In this document: in pieces, positions 7,964-17,370 of the stretch | How the letters are laid out: every line of letters starts with the position of its first letter | How positions within the stretch are numbered: the stretch's first letter is position 1 | NCBI RefSeq assembly: GCF_032714475.1 | Contig: NZ_JAWDKD010000018.1 | Location: 186,001 to 250,000 of the forward strand | Length of the DNA stretch: 64,000 nucleotides | Source: Methanolapillus africanus | GTDB lineage: Archaea > Halobacteriota > Methanosarcinia > Methanosarcinales > Methanosarcinaceae | Direction: 5' to 3' | Translations under genes and position numbers: made by a program | Notes under the pieces: model-generated | The model's input: only the letters and a program-made list of their open reading frames with translations | Database searches by the model: none | What the model was told of the DNA's origin: nothing

Positions 7964-9920
7964 AAACAGCCGTCACCACATTCGAACTGAATTTCCGCTC
8001 AACCTCAGCAAACGTCTCGTCCAGATTCGTATTCGAGAACTGGCTGTTGTACAATTCGGCATAGAAGCCTTTGGCGTCCATCAATTCCTTGTGCGTTCCC
8101 TTTTCGATGATTTTTCCTTTGTTCATCACAAGGATCAGGTCTGCGTTTTTGATTGTCGACAGACGGTGCGCAATCACAAAACTCGTCCGGCCTTTCATGA
8201 GCGTTTCCATCGCTTCCCGAATCAAACTCTCCGTTCTCGTGTCCACGTTGCTGGTGGCTTCATCGAGCAGCAGAATTTCCGGGTCGGACAGGAACGCGCG
8301 GGCGATGGTGAGCAGCTGCTTCTGGCCTTCCGAAATGTTGGACGCTTCCTCGTTGATGATGGTGTTGTAACCGTCCGGCAGCAAACGAATAAAACCATCG
8401 GCGTGCGCCATTTGGGCGGCGCGGATTATTTCGTCTTCCGTTGCGTTGTCGCGGCCGTAAGCGATATTGTCGCGAATCGTGCCGTTGAACAGCCAGGCGT
8501 TTTGAAGAACCATGCCGAAGAGGCTGCGAAGATCGCTGCGGCGCATCTTGGAGATGTCGACGCCGTCAATCAAAATTTGCCCGTCTTCGATTTCATAGAA
8601 CCGCATGAGGAGGTTGAGCAGCGTCGTTTTGCCGGCGCCGGTCGGACCGACGATTGCAATCATGTCACCGCTTTTGGCGCTGAGCGACAGATCCGAAATG
8701 ACCTGAATGTTTTTGTCGTAACCGAAATTCACATGCTCGAAAGACACGTTGCCGTCCGGGTTTTGGAGAAGAACGGCGTTTGCCGGGGCCGGATCCGGAA
8801 TTTCTTCTTCCTCGTCCAGGAGACGGAAAATGTGCTCGGCGGCCGCGACCGTTGACTGAATGCTGTTGACGACGGCCGACAACTGAATAATCGGCTGCGT
8901 GAACTGTTTGGAGTAAAGCATAAACGACTGAACGCTGCCGATGGACATCGTTCCGCCGAGAACGAAAATGCAGCCGAAAATACAAATGACCACATAACCG
9001 ACGTTTTGAACGAAATAAAGAACAGGCATCACAATACCCGAAATAAACTGGGATTTTTGACTGACAACAGTCAACTCGTCGTTGATTTTGTCAAACATCC
9101 CGGCAGATTCCTTTTCGCGTCCGAACGCCTTGATAATCTTGTGACCGGTATACATTTCCTCGATATGGCCGTTCATGCGCGCCGTTTGTTCCTGTTGTTT
9201 CCGGAAGTAAATCTGAGATTTGGACGCGATCACTTTCGTCAAATACGCGGACGCCGGAATCGTGATCAAACAAACCAGTGTGAGCAGCGGACTGATGTAA
9301 AGCATGATGAAAAAGATGCCGAGAATCGTCACCGCCGACGTGATCATTTGGATCAAACTCTGCTGAAGCGTGTTGCTGATCGTGTCCACGTCGTTGATAA
9401 TCCGGCTCATCGTTTCGCCGTGCGTGTGCGTGTCGTAATATTTGAGCGGCAGCCGGGAAAGCTTGTCGCCGATATCATTTCTCAGATCCGAAACCGTCTT
9501 TTGAGAAACAACCGCCATCAAATACTGCTGCACATAACCGAACAAGGCGGAAGCTACATAAAGCGCCAGCAGCCACCAAATAATCCGAAGCAGCGCGTTG
9601 TCGTCAATGCCGCCGGTGCCGGCGGAAGACGCCGCAACGCCGTCGTACAAAACGTTGACGGCATCGCCGATGAGCAGCGGCGCCAACACCGTAAAGACGG
9701 TGCTGAGAATCGTCGCCAAAATCACAACAATGATGCTGAGGCGGTAAGGTTTCAGATATTGCATCAACCGGCCGAATGTCTTCTTGAAGTTTTTCGGCTT
9801 CTCGGCCGGAATATTCAAAGCGCCACGGCCGCCTTTGTAAAATCCGCCGCCTTTATCACCGCGGCCGCCGGAGGAGCCGCCCGGCGCTTGAGACGATGAA
9901 CTCATTTGATCGGCGCTCAT
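7962..9920 (-). CDS. Heterodimeric ABC exporter subunit (permease-ATPase fusion)
   Basis: 652-aa half-transporter: a Gly/Ser-rich N-terminal extension (about residues 1-45), six transmembrane helices (about 55-350) and a nucleotide-binding domain. Walker A GPTGAGKTT lies near residue 423, Walker B LLLDEATSNVD near 552 with the catalytic Glu, and the switch His in IAHRLSTI near 583. The signature reads ISEGQ instead of SGGQ, so its partner's ATP site is degenerate. The start overlaps the upstream gene's stop by 4 nt. It resembles TM287/288- or LmrCD-type multidrug exporters; the substrate cannot be inferred. Confidence 0.92.
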   Translation of the reverse strand: MSADQMSSSSQAPGGSSGGRGDKGGGFYKGGRGALNIPAEKPKNFKKTFGRLMQYLKPYRLSIIVVILATILSTVFTVLAPLLIGDAVNVLYDGVAASSAGTGGIDDNALLRIIWWLLALYVASALFGYVQQYLMAVVSQKTVSDLRNDIGDKLSRLPLKYYDTHTHGETMSRIINDVDTISNTLQQSLIQMITSAVTILGIFFIMLYISPLLTLVCLITIPASAYLTKVIASKSQIYFRKQQEQTARMNGHIEEMYTGHKIIKAFGREKESAGMFDKINDELTVVSQKSQFISGIVMPVLYFVQNVGYVVICIFGCIFVLGGTMSIGSVQSFMLYSKQFTQPIIQLSAVVNSIQSTVAAAEHIFRLLDEEEEIPDPAPANAVLLQNPDGNVSFEHVNFGYDKNIQVISDLSLSAKSGDMIAIVGPTGAGKTTLLNLLMRFYEIEDGQILIDGVDISKMRRSDLRSLFGMVLQNAWLFNGTIRDNIAYGRDNATEDEIIRAAQMAHADGFIRLLPDGYNTIINEEASNISEGQKQLLTIARAFLSDPEILLLDEATSNVDTRTESLIREAMETLMKGRTSFVIAHRLSTIKNADLILVMNKGKIIEKGTHKELMDAKGFYAELYNSQFSNTNLDETFAEVERKFSSNVVTAV

Positions 9921-11719
9921 ACGTCCACCTCCGCGCTCATTTGCTGAGAAGCAACAATTTCCTGATACACCTGACAGCTTTTCATCAGTTCGTCATCCGT
10001 TCCAATTCCGACGACGGCGCCGTTATCCAGAACAATAATCTTGTCGGCGTCTTTAATCGTGCTGACCCGTTGGGCGACAATCAAAACGGCGGCGTCTTTG
10101 ATTTCCTTTTTGAGCGCCCGCCGCAGGTTGGCGTCTGTTTTGTAGTCGAGCGCCGAGAAATTATCGTCAAAAATATAAATATCCGGATGCCGGACCACAG
10201 CCCGCGCAATCGTCAGACGCTGTTTTTGTCCGCCCGACACGTTCGTGCCGCCTTGAGAAATAAACGAATCAAGCCCATCGTTCATCTTCCCAACGAAATC
10301 GTCCGCTTGTGCGACTTTGAGCGCGTTCCAAATTTCCTCATCGGTGGCGTCGCTTTTACCGTAACGGATATTTTCAGCCACCGTTCCCGAAAACAGAACA
10401 GCCGTTTGCGGAACGAATCCGATTTTTTGCCGGAGATCCGACTGCGGCGTCTCGCGGACGTCGCGGCCTTCAACAAAAACAGAGCCGCCGGTCACGTCGT
10501 AAAACCGCGGCACCAAGTTGATGAGCGACGATTTGCCCGCGCCGGTGCCGCCGATGACGGCAGCCGTTTCGCCGGGATAAACGGCAAAGGAAACGTTGTC
10601 CAAAATGTTTTTGTCGGAATCTTCAAAGTGAAACGACACGTTTTTGAACTCAATCCGTGCAACCGCGTCTTTTTGCGCCGACTTTTTACCGGATTTGATT
10701 CCTTCTGTTTCAGCATCCGGTTCGGTTTCAGCATCCGATTTCGTTTCGGCACCCGCAAGGTTGCTGTCTTTGATTTTCGGATCCACGTCCAAAATCTCGA
10801 TAATTCTTTCCGCCGACACCTTGGCGCGCGGCAGGAACACGAAAATCATAGCGGTCATCGCGACCGAGAAGAGAATCATCATCACGTACTGAATAAAAGC
10901 CATAATGTCGCCGACGCTGATGTTTCCGCTTGCAACCCGGAAGCTGCCGAACCACAAAACGCCGATGACGGTCACGTTCATGATAATCGTCATGGCCGGC
11001 ATGATAAACGACAAAATTTTGTTGACGCGCAGCGAAACATCCGTTAAATCCGCATTGGCGTCCCGGTAATTTTGGTTGGCCGACTCTTCTTTGTTAAACG
11101 CCCGAATCACGCGGACGCCGGTCAGCCGTTCCCGAAGCGTTAAACTGAGATGGTCCAGCTTCTTTTGCGTCTGCTTGAAAAGCGGCATGCACTTGCGGAT
11201 AATAATGTAAATGAAGCCGAACAGAACCGGAATCGCCACCACAATGATGAGCGATAGAACCGGATCCACAAGAACGGTCATGACAACGCCGCCCAAAAAC
11301 ATCAACGGCGACATCACAAAAATACGAAGCAGCATGATTAAAACGTTTTGAATTTGATTGACGTCGTTCGTCGTTCGGGTGACCAAAGTCGATGTGCCGA
11401 ATTTTTCAAACTCTTCCAGCGACAAGCTGTCCACTTTTGTGTAAATATCGCGCCGGAGGTCTCTTGAAAAACCGGCGGACGCTTTAGACGCATAATAACC
11501 GGCCGCCACCGAACTGACCATGCTGACGGCGGATAAGAAAAGCATCACAAGACCGATGGTGATGATATAGTTCATGTCGTTGCCGACAATGCCGACGTCC
11601 ACCATATCCGCCATCAATTTCGGCAAATACAGCTGCGTCAAACACTGAATAAATGTCAAAAAGATCGAAACCGCAACAATCCAACGGAAAGGCTTTAAAT
11701 AGCGGCTGAGTTCAATCAT
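9917..11719 (-). CDS. Heterodimeric ABC exporter subunit (degenerate-site partner)
   Basis: 600-aa half-transporter with six membrane helices and an ATPase domain. Walker A GGTGAGKSS is near residue 393 and the canonical signature VSGGQKQR near 494. Walker B is IYIFDDNFSALD, so the catalytic Glu is replaced by Asp, and the switch residue is Gln (VAQRVSTI) rather than His. Together with the partner's altered signature, these substitutions define one degenerate and one active ATP site, the usual asymmetric arrangement. A repetitive Ala/Glu/Thr/Asp linker (about residues 325-342) precedes the ATPase domain. The gene comes first in the two-gene operon; ATG 11719 has GGAG upstream. Confidence 0.92.
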   Translation of the reverse strand: MIELSRYLKPFRWIVAVSIFLTFIQCLTQLYLPKLMADMVDVGIVGNDMNYIITIGLVMLFLSAVSMVSSVAAGYYASKASAGFSRDLRRDIYTKVDSLSLEEFEKFGTSTLVTRTTNDVNQIQNVLIMLLRIFVMSPLMFLGGVVMTVLVDPVLSLIIVVAIPVLFGFIYIIIRKCMPLFKQTQKKLDHLSLTLRERLTGVRVIRAFNKEESANQNYRDANADLTDVSLRVNKILSFIMPAMTIIMNVTVIGVLWFGSFRVASGNISVGDIMAFIQYVMMILFSVAMTAMIFVFLPRAKVSAERIIEILDVDPKIKDSNLAGAETKSDAETEPDAETEGIKSGKKSAQKDAVARIEFKNVSFHFEDSDKNILDNVSFAVYPGETAAVIGGTGAGKSSLINLVPRFYDVTGGSVFVEGRDVRETPQSDLRQKIGFVPQTAVLFSGTVAENIRYGKSDATDEEIWNALKVAQADDFVGKMNDGLDSFISQGGTNVSGGQKQRLTIARAVVRHPDIYIFDDNFSALDYKTDANLRRALKKEIKDAAVLIVAQRVSTIKDADKIIVLDNGAVVGIGTDDELMKSCQVYQEIVASQQMSAEVDV

Positions 11720-11931
11720 CCGGATTCTCCATTCGTTTTATTTTTATATTTAAAATTGAAATGAATTTAATCAATCGTTAAACGTATATGAAATGTGTCC
11801 AAAAAACCTTGAATGAACAAGGAGAAGAAACAAAAATTCAAGTAAAATTATCAAAATATATAATGGTGCTGTTACTTTTAGAGTGACAGATTTTTAAAGA
11901 CGAGGATTATAATTCTGTTTCATAAAATCCC

Positions 11932-11945
11932 GCATATATAAATGA
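11932..11945 (+). promoter_or_regulatory. TATA box of mptE
   Basis: GCATATATAAATGA lies 35-48 nt upstream of the mptE ATG, so transcription should start close to the start codon. It closely resembles the element at 44469-44480. Confidence 0.55.
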
Positions 11946-11979
11946 AATATAATAGTAGAACAAATTAAATTTGATTGAT

Positions 11980-12711
11980 ATGAACTTCAAAGATTGGGCG
12001 CCTTATTACGATAAAATTCTAGCCGTATTCGGTTTTTCAAAAGAAAACGACGAAAAATCCGCCGCCTGTTTATCGGATTATGTGCGCCAACATTTTCCGC
12101 CGGCAACCGACGTGCCGCTTTTTGAAATTCGGGGACGGGAAGTCATCGTTTGCGGAAATGCGCCGTCTTTGAAAGAGGAATGGAAGGCGTGGTCTTTGCG
12201 CGAACAAAAGAAACCGTCCGATCTGGTCGTCATCGCCGCCGACGGTGCCGCGTCTGTTTTGATGAAGTTGAACATCTGTCCGAATGTGATTGTGACGGAT
12301 TTGGACGGACGGCACGAAGACGATGTGGATTTTGAGATTGACGCATATTCAAAAGGCGCAATCATTTTGATTCACGCGCACGGCGACAATTTGGATAAAT
12401 TGACGCGTTATCTCCCGATTTTGAAACAGAAATCGTCCAAAGATTCTGTTTTGATTCCGACTTGCCAGTGCCGTCCTCCAAATAACATATACAATTTCGG
12501 AGGATTCACAGACGGCGACCGTTGCGTCTTTTTGGCAGAAGCGTTTAAAGCCGAAACCATTACGCTGCTTGGATTTGATTTTGAAGATCCTGATGTTTCG
12601 GCATTCAAAAAGAAAAAGCTCAACTGCGCCCGGCATCTGATTCAAGTTTTGAATGACAAAAGGATTCGAGACGGGAAAAACGAAATCCGGTATTTCCGGA
12701 AGTCAAATTAA
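11980..12711 (+). CDS. mptE: 6-hydroxymethyl-7,8-dihydropterin pyrophosphokinase (MptE)
   Basis: Archaeal enzyme (DUF115 family) that pyrophosphorylates hydroxymethyl-dihydropterin on the way to tetrahydromethanopterin or sarcinapterin. Recognisable segments are VIVCGNAPSLKEEW near residue 54, VVIAADGAASVLMK, VIVTDLDGRHEDDV (metal and nucleotide binding), ILIHAHGDN and TLLGFDFEDP. I chose ATG 11980 over the TTG three codons upstream because MptE proteins begin MNxxDW, as here (MNFKDW). 243 aa, normal. It stands alone, divergent from the ABC operon, with its own TATA box. It supplies the C1 carrier used by Mer, encoded 14 kb further on. Confidence 0.9.
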   Translation: MNFKDWAPYYDKILAVFGFSKENDEKSAACLSDYVRQHFPPATDVPLFEIRGREVIVCGNAPSLKEEWKAWSLREQKKPSDLVVIAADGAASVLMKLNICPNVIVTDLDGRHEDDVDFEIDAYSKGAIILIHAHGDNLDKLTRYLPILKQKSSKDSVLIPTCQCRPPNNIYNFGGFTDGDRCVFLAEAFKAETITLLGFDFEDPDVSAFKKKKLNCARHLIQVLNDKRIRDGKNEIRYFRKSN

Positions 12712-12733
12712 TAACTTAACTTTTTTTATAAAC

Positions 12734-13135
12734 TTCAAGCAAGCCGTCCCGAAAAATCAAACGCTTTGCGTTTGATTTTCTCGAAATTCACTGAAATAAG
12801 ATTAGAGTAGCAGCAGATGCAATTAGAACAGTTATTGACAGGTACAAATCTAAACTGTAAATGGTAAGTTCAAATCTAAAAATAGTCAACTGTAGGTGCA
12901 AACTGAAATTTAAAAATAGTAACTGTAAGGTGCAAATCGTAAGCTAAAAACTGTAAACTGCTGATACAATCTGTTCCGTAAATTGGAATGTACCAACCGA
13001 TGGGAATCCATAAAATACAAACGCTATCGCGTTTGATTTTACGGGATGGTTTGTTAGACGTCGAAAAATTATCCGTCGGTTCTTAAAGACTCAAAATTAA
13101 AAATGATCGCCATAACGCGCGCGCCGCCGCCCGCC
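12734..13135. repeat. Dispersed composite repeat, copy 4
   Basis: Starts 22 nt after mptE with CTTCAAGCAAGCCGTCCCG and a CAAACGC/GCGTTTG hairpin (12748-12785). The interior has GGTGCAAACTGAAATTT units alternating with AAAAATAGTCAACTGTA. A right hairpin occurs about 13008-13045 with GGGATGGTTTG, and the core at 13104-13135. Here the core precedes a plus-strand gene, an exception to the usual downstream-of-stop placement. Confidence 0.85.
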
Positions 13136-13296
13136 AAAAAATGTGCTCGGATTTTTAAAAGTTCAATTTTCGGATGGATGTCGCGGTATCAAACTATAAA
13201 TATATTAGGAATAAATCAGATTTACATTTATTTCCAATAAATATCATTCCAATTCAATCATTCTCATTATTTTTCACACATTTCGGATTTGAAAAG

Positions 13297-14553
13297 ATGG
13301 ACACGCTTGTCATTTGTATTGACCGGGACAACGACCTCGGGGAAAAAGCCAAAGTGATTACGCCCGTGGTCGGGCGCGGCGCCAATATTACGGCGGCGGT
13401 CAGCTTGGCGACAGCCGATCCGGAAGACTCGGACACGAACACGATTTTTGGCGGCATTCATATTTTGGACGAACTGCGCAGTTTGGGCGTCGACGCCGAA
13501 ATTGTGTCGTTTGCCGGCGACAAGAACGTCGGCACCATTTCCGACAAAAAAATCGCCGACCAGCTCGACGAATTTTTAAAGCGCCAGGAAGTCAAAAGCG
13601 CCATTTTCGTCTCGGACGGCGCTGAAGACGAATCTCTTCTCCCGATTGTTCAGTCCCGCATGAAAGTCGACTCCGTGCGCCGGATTATTGTGATGCAGAG
13701 CGAAAATCTGGAAAGCACCTACTACATGATTAAAAACTTCCTGCGCGACCCGAAGTTTCTTCAAACATTCTTCGTTCCGCTGGGTCTGGCCCTGATTATT
13801 TATGCGCTCGCGATGGCCGCCGGCTATCCGGGCTTAGCCATCATCGGAACACTTTTCATCGTCGGTTTGTACATGATTTTGCGTGCGTACGGTATGGACG
13901 ACAACGTTTCCGTTTTCATGAACGACCTCAAGGAAGCGTTTCAAAAGCGCCACCTGTCGTTTATTACAACAATCGCCGCCATTCTGACGTTTGTCGTCGG
14001 AACCGTCATTGGAAGCTTGAGCGTGTGGGACGCCGGAAACCTGGAAAGCATCAACTATTACGGCGTCGTGTCGATGCTGTCCTTATTCATCAAACGGGCC
14101 GTTTTATGGTATGCCGCCTCCATTTTCCTGTGGATTATCGGCAAAATTTTCGACCGGATCGGCGCCAAAAAGGATTATCCGGATTTGGTCACGGAAATGC
14201 TGTTTACGCTTTCAGGAACTTTGTTGTTTTGGAGCGCCAGCAGTTATGTGCTGTCCGTTTCACTTACAGAATTGAATTACAACTTCCCGATCGAATATTT
14301 CGTTTACAGCGTCGTCTTAGCCATCATTATCGCGATGGCCGGCATTTACTTCTCGTTTGACTCAAAAGTCAGCAAGATTAAAAATGAAAAAGCAGAAGAG
14401 AAGAAACCGATTCCGGTTGAATCCAAACCCAAAACGGAAGAAAAGGTCGTGACCATTCAAATGAATTCGGACGAATCTGATGAAGACGACGACGAAGATG
14501 ACGAAACGGACGAATCCGGACCGGTTTCAATTAACATTGGATTGAAAAACTGA
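13297..14553 (+). CDS. DUF373 family membrane protein
   Basis: 418-aa protein starting MDTLVICIDRDNDLG, the usual beginning of the archaeal DUF373 family, so the ATG at 13297 is preferred over an upstream in-frame extension. Residues 1-150 form a soluble Rossmann-like domain with VVGRGANITAA and IFVSDGAEDESLLP. Residues about 160-360 contain roughly six membrane helices, and the C-terminus is strongly acidic (DESDEDDDEDDETDES). Function is unknown. It is widespread in archaea and no neighbour suggests a role. Confidence 0.85.
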   Translation: MDTLVICIDRDNDLGEKAKVITPVVGRGANITAAVSLATADPEDSDTNTIFGGIHILDELRSLGVDAEIVSFAGDKNVGTISDKKIADQLDEFLKRQEVKSAIFVSDGAEDESLLPIVQSRMKVDSVRRIIVMQSENLESTYYMIKNFLRDPKFLQTFFVPLGLALIIYALAMAAGYPGLAIIGTLFIVGLYMILRAYGMDDNVSVFMNDLKEAFQKRHLSFITTIAAILTFVVGTVIGSLSVWDAGNLESINYYGVVSMLSLFIKRAVLWYAASIFLWIIGKIFDRIGAKKDYPDLVTEMLFTLSGTLLFWSASSYVLSVSLTELNYNFPIEYFVYSVVLAIIIAMAGIYFSFDSKVSKIKNEKAEEKKPIPVESKPKTEEKVVTIQMNSDESDEDDDEDDETDESGPVSINIGLKN

Positions 14554-14600
14554 GGTTTTTCAGTCCCGATTTTTTTATGTTATCTTTTTTTTGGTTTTTT

Positions 14601-15131
14601 CGCGGGCAGCCGGCGCGCGCGTTACGGCAACACATTTTCTTTTTGCATTTTCAAGAACGCGAGGGTCACTTTTTTTGTGTTTTTATTTTTTTAGTTTGAG
14701 TCTGATATTTCATAATCCCAAGAAAACCACCCCGTAAAATCAGATGCGAAGCATCTGTATTTTACGGATACCGCGAGATGCATTCTAATTTGCAGCACTG
14801 AGCTGAAAATCGGATTAGGAAGCAACTGTATTGTTAGAAACAGTGGGTGCAAACTGAAATTTGAAAATAGTCACCTGTAGATGCAAACTGAAATTTAAAA
14901 ATAAGCAACTGTCAGTTGCAACACAGAATCTAAAAATACGGAACTGCAACTGCTGCCGGCTTAATTTGATTTTATAGCAATCCGCCAAGTTCCGCCCTCT
15001 TCACGCCTTCGGCGTTCAGAGGTCTGAACTTGCGGGATAACATTTGGGACAGTATTGTTACTGTATCTGCTGATATTGACTTGCAGCGTTTGCTGTATGC
15101 GCTGCGCCGACGCGCGCGTTATGGCGTCGGC
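14601..15131. repeat. Dispersed composite repeat, copy 5 (long, two cores)
   Basis: Core 14601-14632 lies 48 nt after the DUF373 stop; hairpin 14732-14767 with AGATGC/GCATCT stem; interior units; then a module (about 14977-15063) with CGCCTTCGGCG and GAACTTGCGGGATAACATT; then a second core at 15100-15131 in the same orientation. The whole arrangement recurs in inverted orientation at 54310-54851. Confidence 0.85.
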
Positions 15132-15315
15132 TTTTATAAAATAAATCAAAAATGCAGCCTGTTTTTTCATTTTAATATTCGTTTTTATTTTCATTTTTGT
15201 ATTTTCGCATTGAAATTTAATTGCATATTTATATCATGCTTTTGTTATTATTTTAGTTTCGATTTTAGTTTCGATTTCATAATCGTCTTCTTAATTTATT
15301 GTTTGGAGGTTTGAC

Positions 15316-17100
15316 ATGACTCTTGATAAAAACACACGTTTTATCCTCAGCCTGGTTCTCACATTAATAGCCGCCTTTGCGATCTTTTATTTCATTTTGC
15401 CGGCGATTAATCTTCGGTCCACCGCTTTTTACATGTATCTCATCATGGTGGCGGCCGCTTATTTGATCATCAGTCTGATTTTATCCGGCGCCGGCAACAG
15501 CGTCAAATTTAAAAAAGTGATGATGGACGACGGATCCTATAAGATGGTTTTGGATTTGGACGCAAAAAAGGAACGCGACAATTTCACAAAAGATCCGTAC
15601 GACACGTACGACGCTAAAAAACCGTCCGCAACCGAGCGGTACGAATATGAAGAAACGGTGTACAAAACGCCCAAAAGATCCGATTGGAAAAAAAGCGCAC
15701 CGATCATGATTATTATTGCTTTGTTCGCGATCGTGGTCGCCGGCAGTTTGCTGTCCGGACCGTTGATTTTCTCCCAAGAATACACGCAGCTGATTCAGAT
15801 CGAAACCGGCAACTTCAGCGAAGAAGTGGCGGAAATTTCATACGACCAAATTCCGTGGCTCGACAAAGCGTCGGCGCAGCGCCTCGGCGACCGGAAACTC
15901 GGCGAATTGGCGGACATGGTGTCTCAGTTTGAAGTGGCGCCTGATTACACGCAAATTAATTTCCAAAACCGGCCGGTCCGAGTGACGCCGCTGGTTTACG
16001 GCGACGTCTTCAAATGGCTCAACAACCGGGAAAAAGGTATTCCCGGATATATTCAAATCGACATGGTGACGCAGGAAGGCGAAGTGGTCCGGCTCGACGA
16101 CGGCATCAAATATTCCCGGTCGGAATATTTCTTCCGCAACATCGACCGCTACCTCCGTTTTAATTATCCGACGTACATGTTTGGCACACCGGTTTTTGAA
16201 GTGGACGAAGAAGGAAATCCGTATTGGGTTTGCCCGAAAGTGGTCAAAAAGATTGGCCTTTTCGGCGGCACCGACGTCGACGGTATTGTTCTCATCAATG
16301 CGGTCACAGGCGAGCATGTTTATTATGCGCCTCAAGATGTTCCGAGATGGATCGACCACGTATATCCGGCGGAACTCATCATCGAGCAATACGATTACTA
16401 CGGCAGCTACAAAGATGGTTACATCAACTCGATTTTCGGACAGCGCGGCGTGACGATGACCACGGACGGCTACAACTATCTGGCGCTCAACGACGATGTT
16501 TACATGTACACCGGCATTACGTCGGTCAGCAACGACGAATCCAACATCGGTTTTGTTTTGGTCAACCAGCGGACGAAAGACGCGCGGTATTATTCGATTC
16601 CGGGCGCTCATGAATATTCCGCCATGGCCTCGGCCGAAGGCGCGCTTCAGCACTTGAATTACGACGCCACGTTCCCGCTCCTGCTCAACATTGCAGGCGA
16701 ACCGACCTATTTCATGGCCATGAAAGACTATTCGAGCCTCGTCAAGCAATACGCCATGGTGAACGTGAGAAGTTACAACATTGTGGCAACCGGCAACACG
16801 GTGGCGGAATGTGAAGAGAATTATATTCAAAAATTGTCTCAAACTTCGGGATCCACAGCTGTGTCCACCCGGGGCACTAACATCACCGGCGTTGTGTCAG
16901 ACATCCGGATTTCCGTGATTGACGGCAACTCTCACTACTACATCCAACTGGATAACGCCCCGAAATACTATGTCATTTCGTCCTCAGTCGACGCCCGCGT
17001 CGTTCTTTTGAACGTCGGCGATCATGTCATTTTGATTGCGGCCGAAACGGACAAAACGATTGAGCCGATCCGGTCTTTTGAGTGGGTCGGTACGGAATAA
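15316..17100 (+). CDS. Large membrane protein resembling a Firmicutes family
   Basis: 594 aa, ATG 15316 with GGAGG eight bases upstream. Two N-terminal membrane helices (about residues 9-30 and 38-58), a charged cytoplasmic stretch, a third helix (about 128-150), then a long extracytoplasmic region. That region contains distinctive motifs FEVDEEGNPYWVCPKVVKKI, LFGGTDVDGIVLINAVTG, IDHVYPAELIIEQYDYYG and FPLLLNIAGEPTYFMAMKD. From memory these match a family of large Clostridia/Lachnospiraceae membrane proteins without an assigned function (sometimes labelled CvpA-related). A C-terminal domain of about 85 residues looks OB-like. No catalytic motif is evident. Acquisition from gut bacteria is a reasonable inference, but I cannot run the search. 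Confidence 0.6.
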   Translation: MTLDKNTRFILSLVLTLIAAFAIFYFILPAINLRSTAFYMYLIMVAAAYLIISLILSGAGNSVKFKKVMMDDGSYKMVLDLDAKKERDNFTKDPYDTYDAKKPSATERYEYEETVYKTPKRSDWKKSAPIMIIIALFAIVVAGSLLSGPLIFSQEYTQLIQIETGNFSEEVAEISYDQIPWLDKASAQRLGDRKLGELADMVSQFEVAPDYTQINFQNRPVRVTPLVYGDVFKWLNNREKGIPGYIQIDMVTQEGEVVRLDDGIKYSRSEYFFRNIDRYLRFNYPTYMFGTPVFEVDEEGNPYWVCPKVVKKIGLFGGTDVDGIVLINAVTGEHVYYAPQDVPRWIDHVYPAELIIEQYDYYGSYKDGYINSIFGQRGVTMTTDGYNYLALNDDVYMYTGITSVSNDESNIGFVLVNQRTKDARYYSIPGAHEYSAMASAEGALQHLNYDATFPLLLNIAGEPTYFMAMKDYSSLVKQYAMVNVRSYNIVATGNTVAECEENYIQKLSQTSGSTAVSTRGTNITGVVSDIRISVIDGNSHYYIQLDNAPKYYVISSSVDARVVLLNVGDHVILIAAETDKTIEPIRSFEWVGTE

Positions 17101-17137
17101 AAATTAAAAAATAATAAACAAAAAACAATAAACAAAA

Positions 17138-17157
17138 GCCGGTTCCTTTGAACCGGC
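17138..17157 (+). terminator. Hairpin after the 594-aa membrane protein gene
   Basis: GCCGGTTC-CTTT-GAACCGGC, followed by ATTATTCT. A partial repeat of the arm (GCCGGTTCC) follows 10 nt later. It lies 38 nt past the stop codon. Confidence 0.5.
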
Positions 17158-17219
17158 ATTATTCTAAGCCGGTTCCGCTGGATTTCTCAAACGGCAGCGG
17201 CGCCGGCAAGAACAACGAA

Positions 17220-17245
17220 CGTGTTTTATTTCGGAATAAAACACG
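17220..17245 (+). terminator. Stem-loop with long T-rich tail
   Basis: An 11-bp perfect stem CGTGTTTTATT/AATAAAACACG with loop TCGG, directly followed by CGTTTTTCTTTTTTCTTTTC. It probably terminates the transcript from the 594-aa gene before rmuC. Confidence 0.65.
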
Positions 17246-17370
17246 TCGTTTTTCTTTTTTCTTTTCTCTTTCTTCATAATCACACGTTACCCATTTTTGT
17301 TTTATTACTTTCACTCCGTGCGGATTACGACTTTATAATTTCCTTTCGTCCTCCATTTTGAGGCAACAAA

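Noticed and set aside
8091..9899. Long open frames antisense to the ABC exporter genes, and similar ones opposite purF, ileS, mgtE, elp3 and eno
   Set aside because: They are codon-bias shadows of well-supported genes on the other strand and show no family motifs.
9917..11719. Loss-of-function reading of the Asp/Gln substitutions in the ABC ATPase
   Set aside because: These are the normal substitutions in the degenerate site of heterodimeric exporters, matched by the altered signature in the partner.
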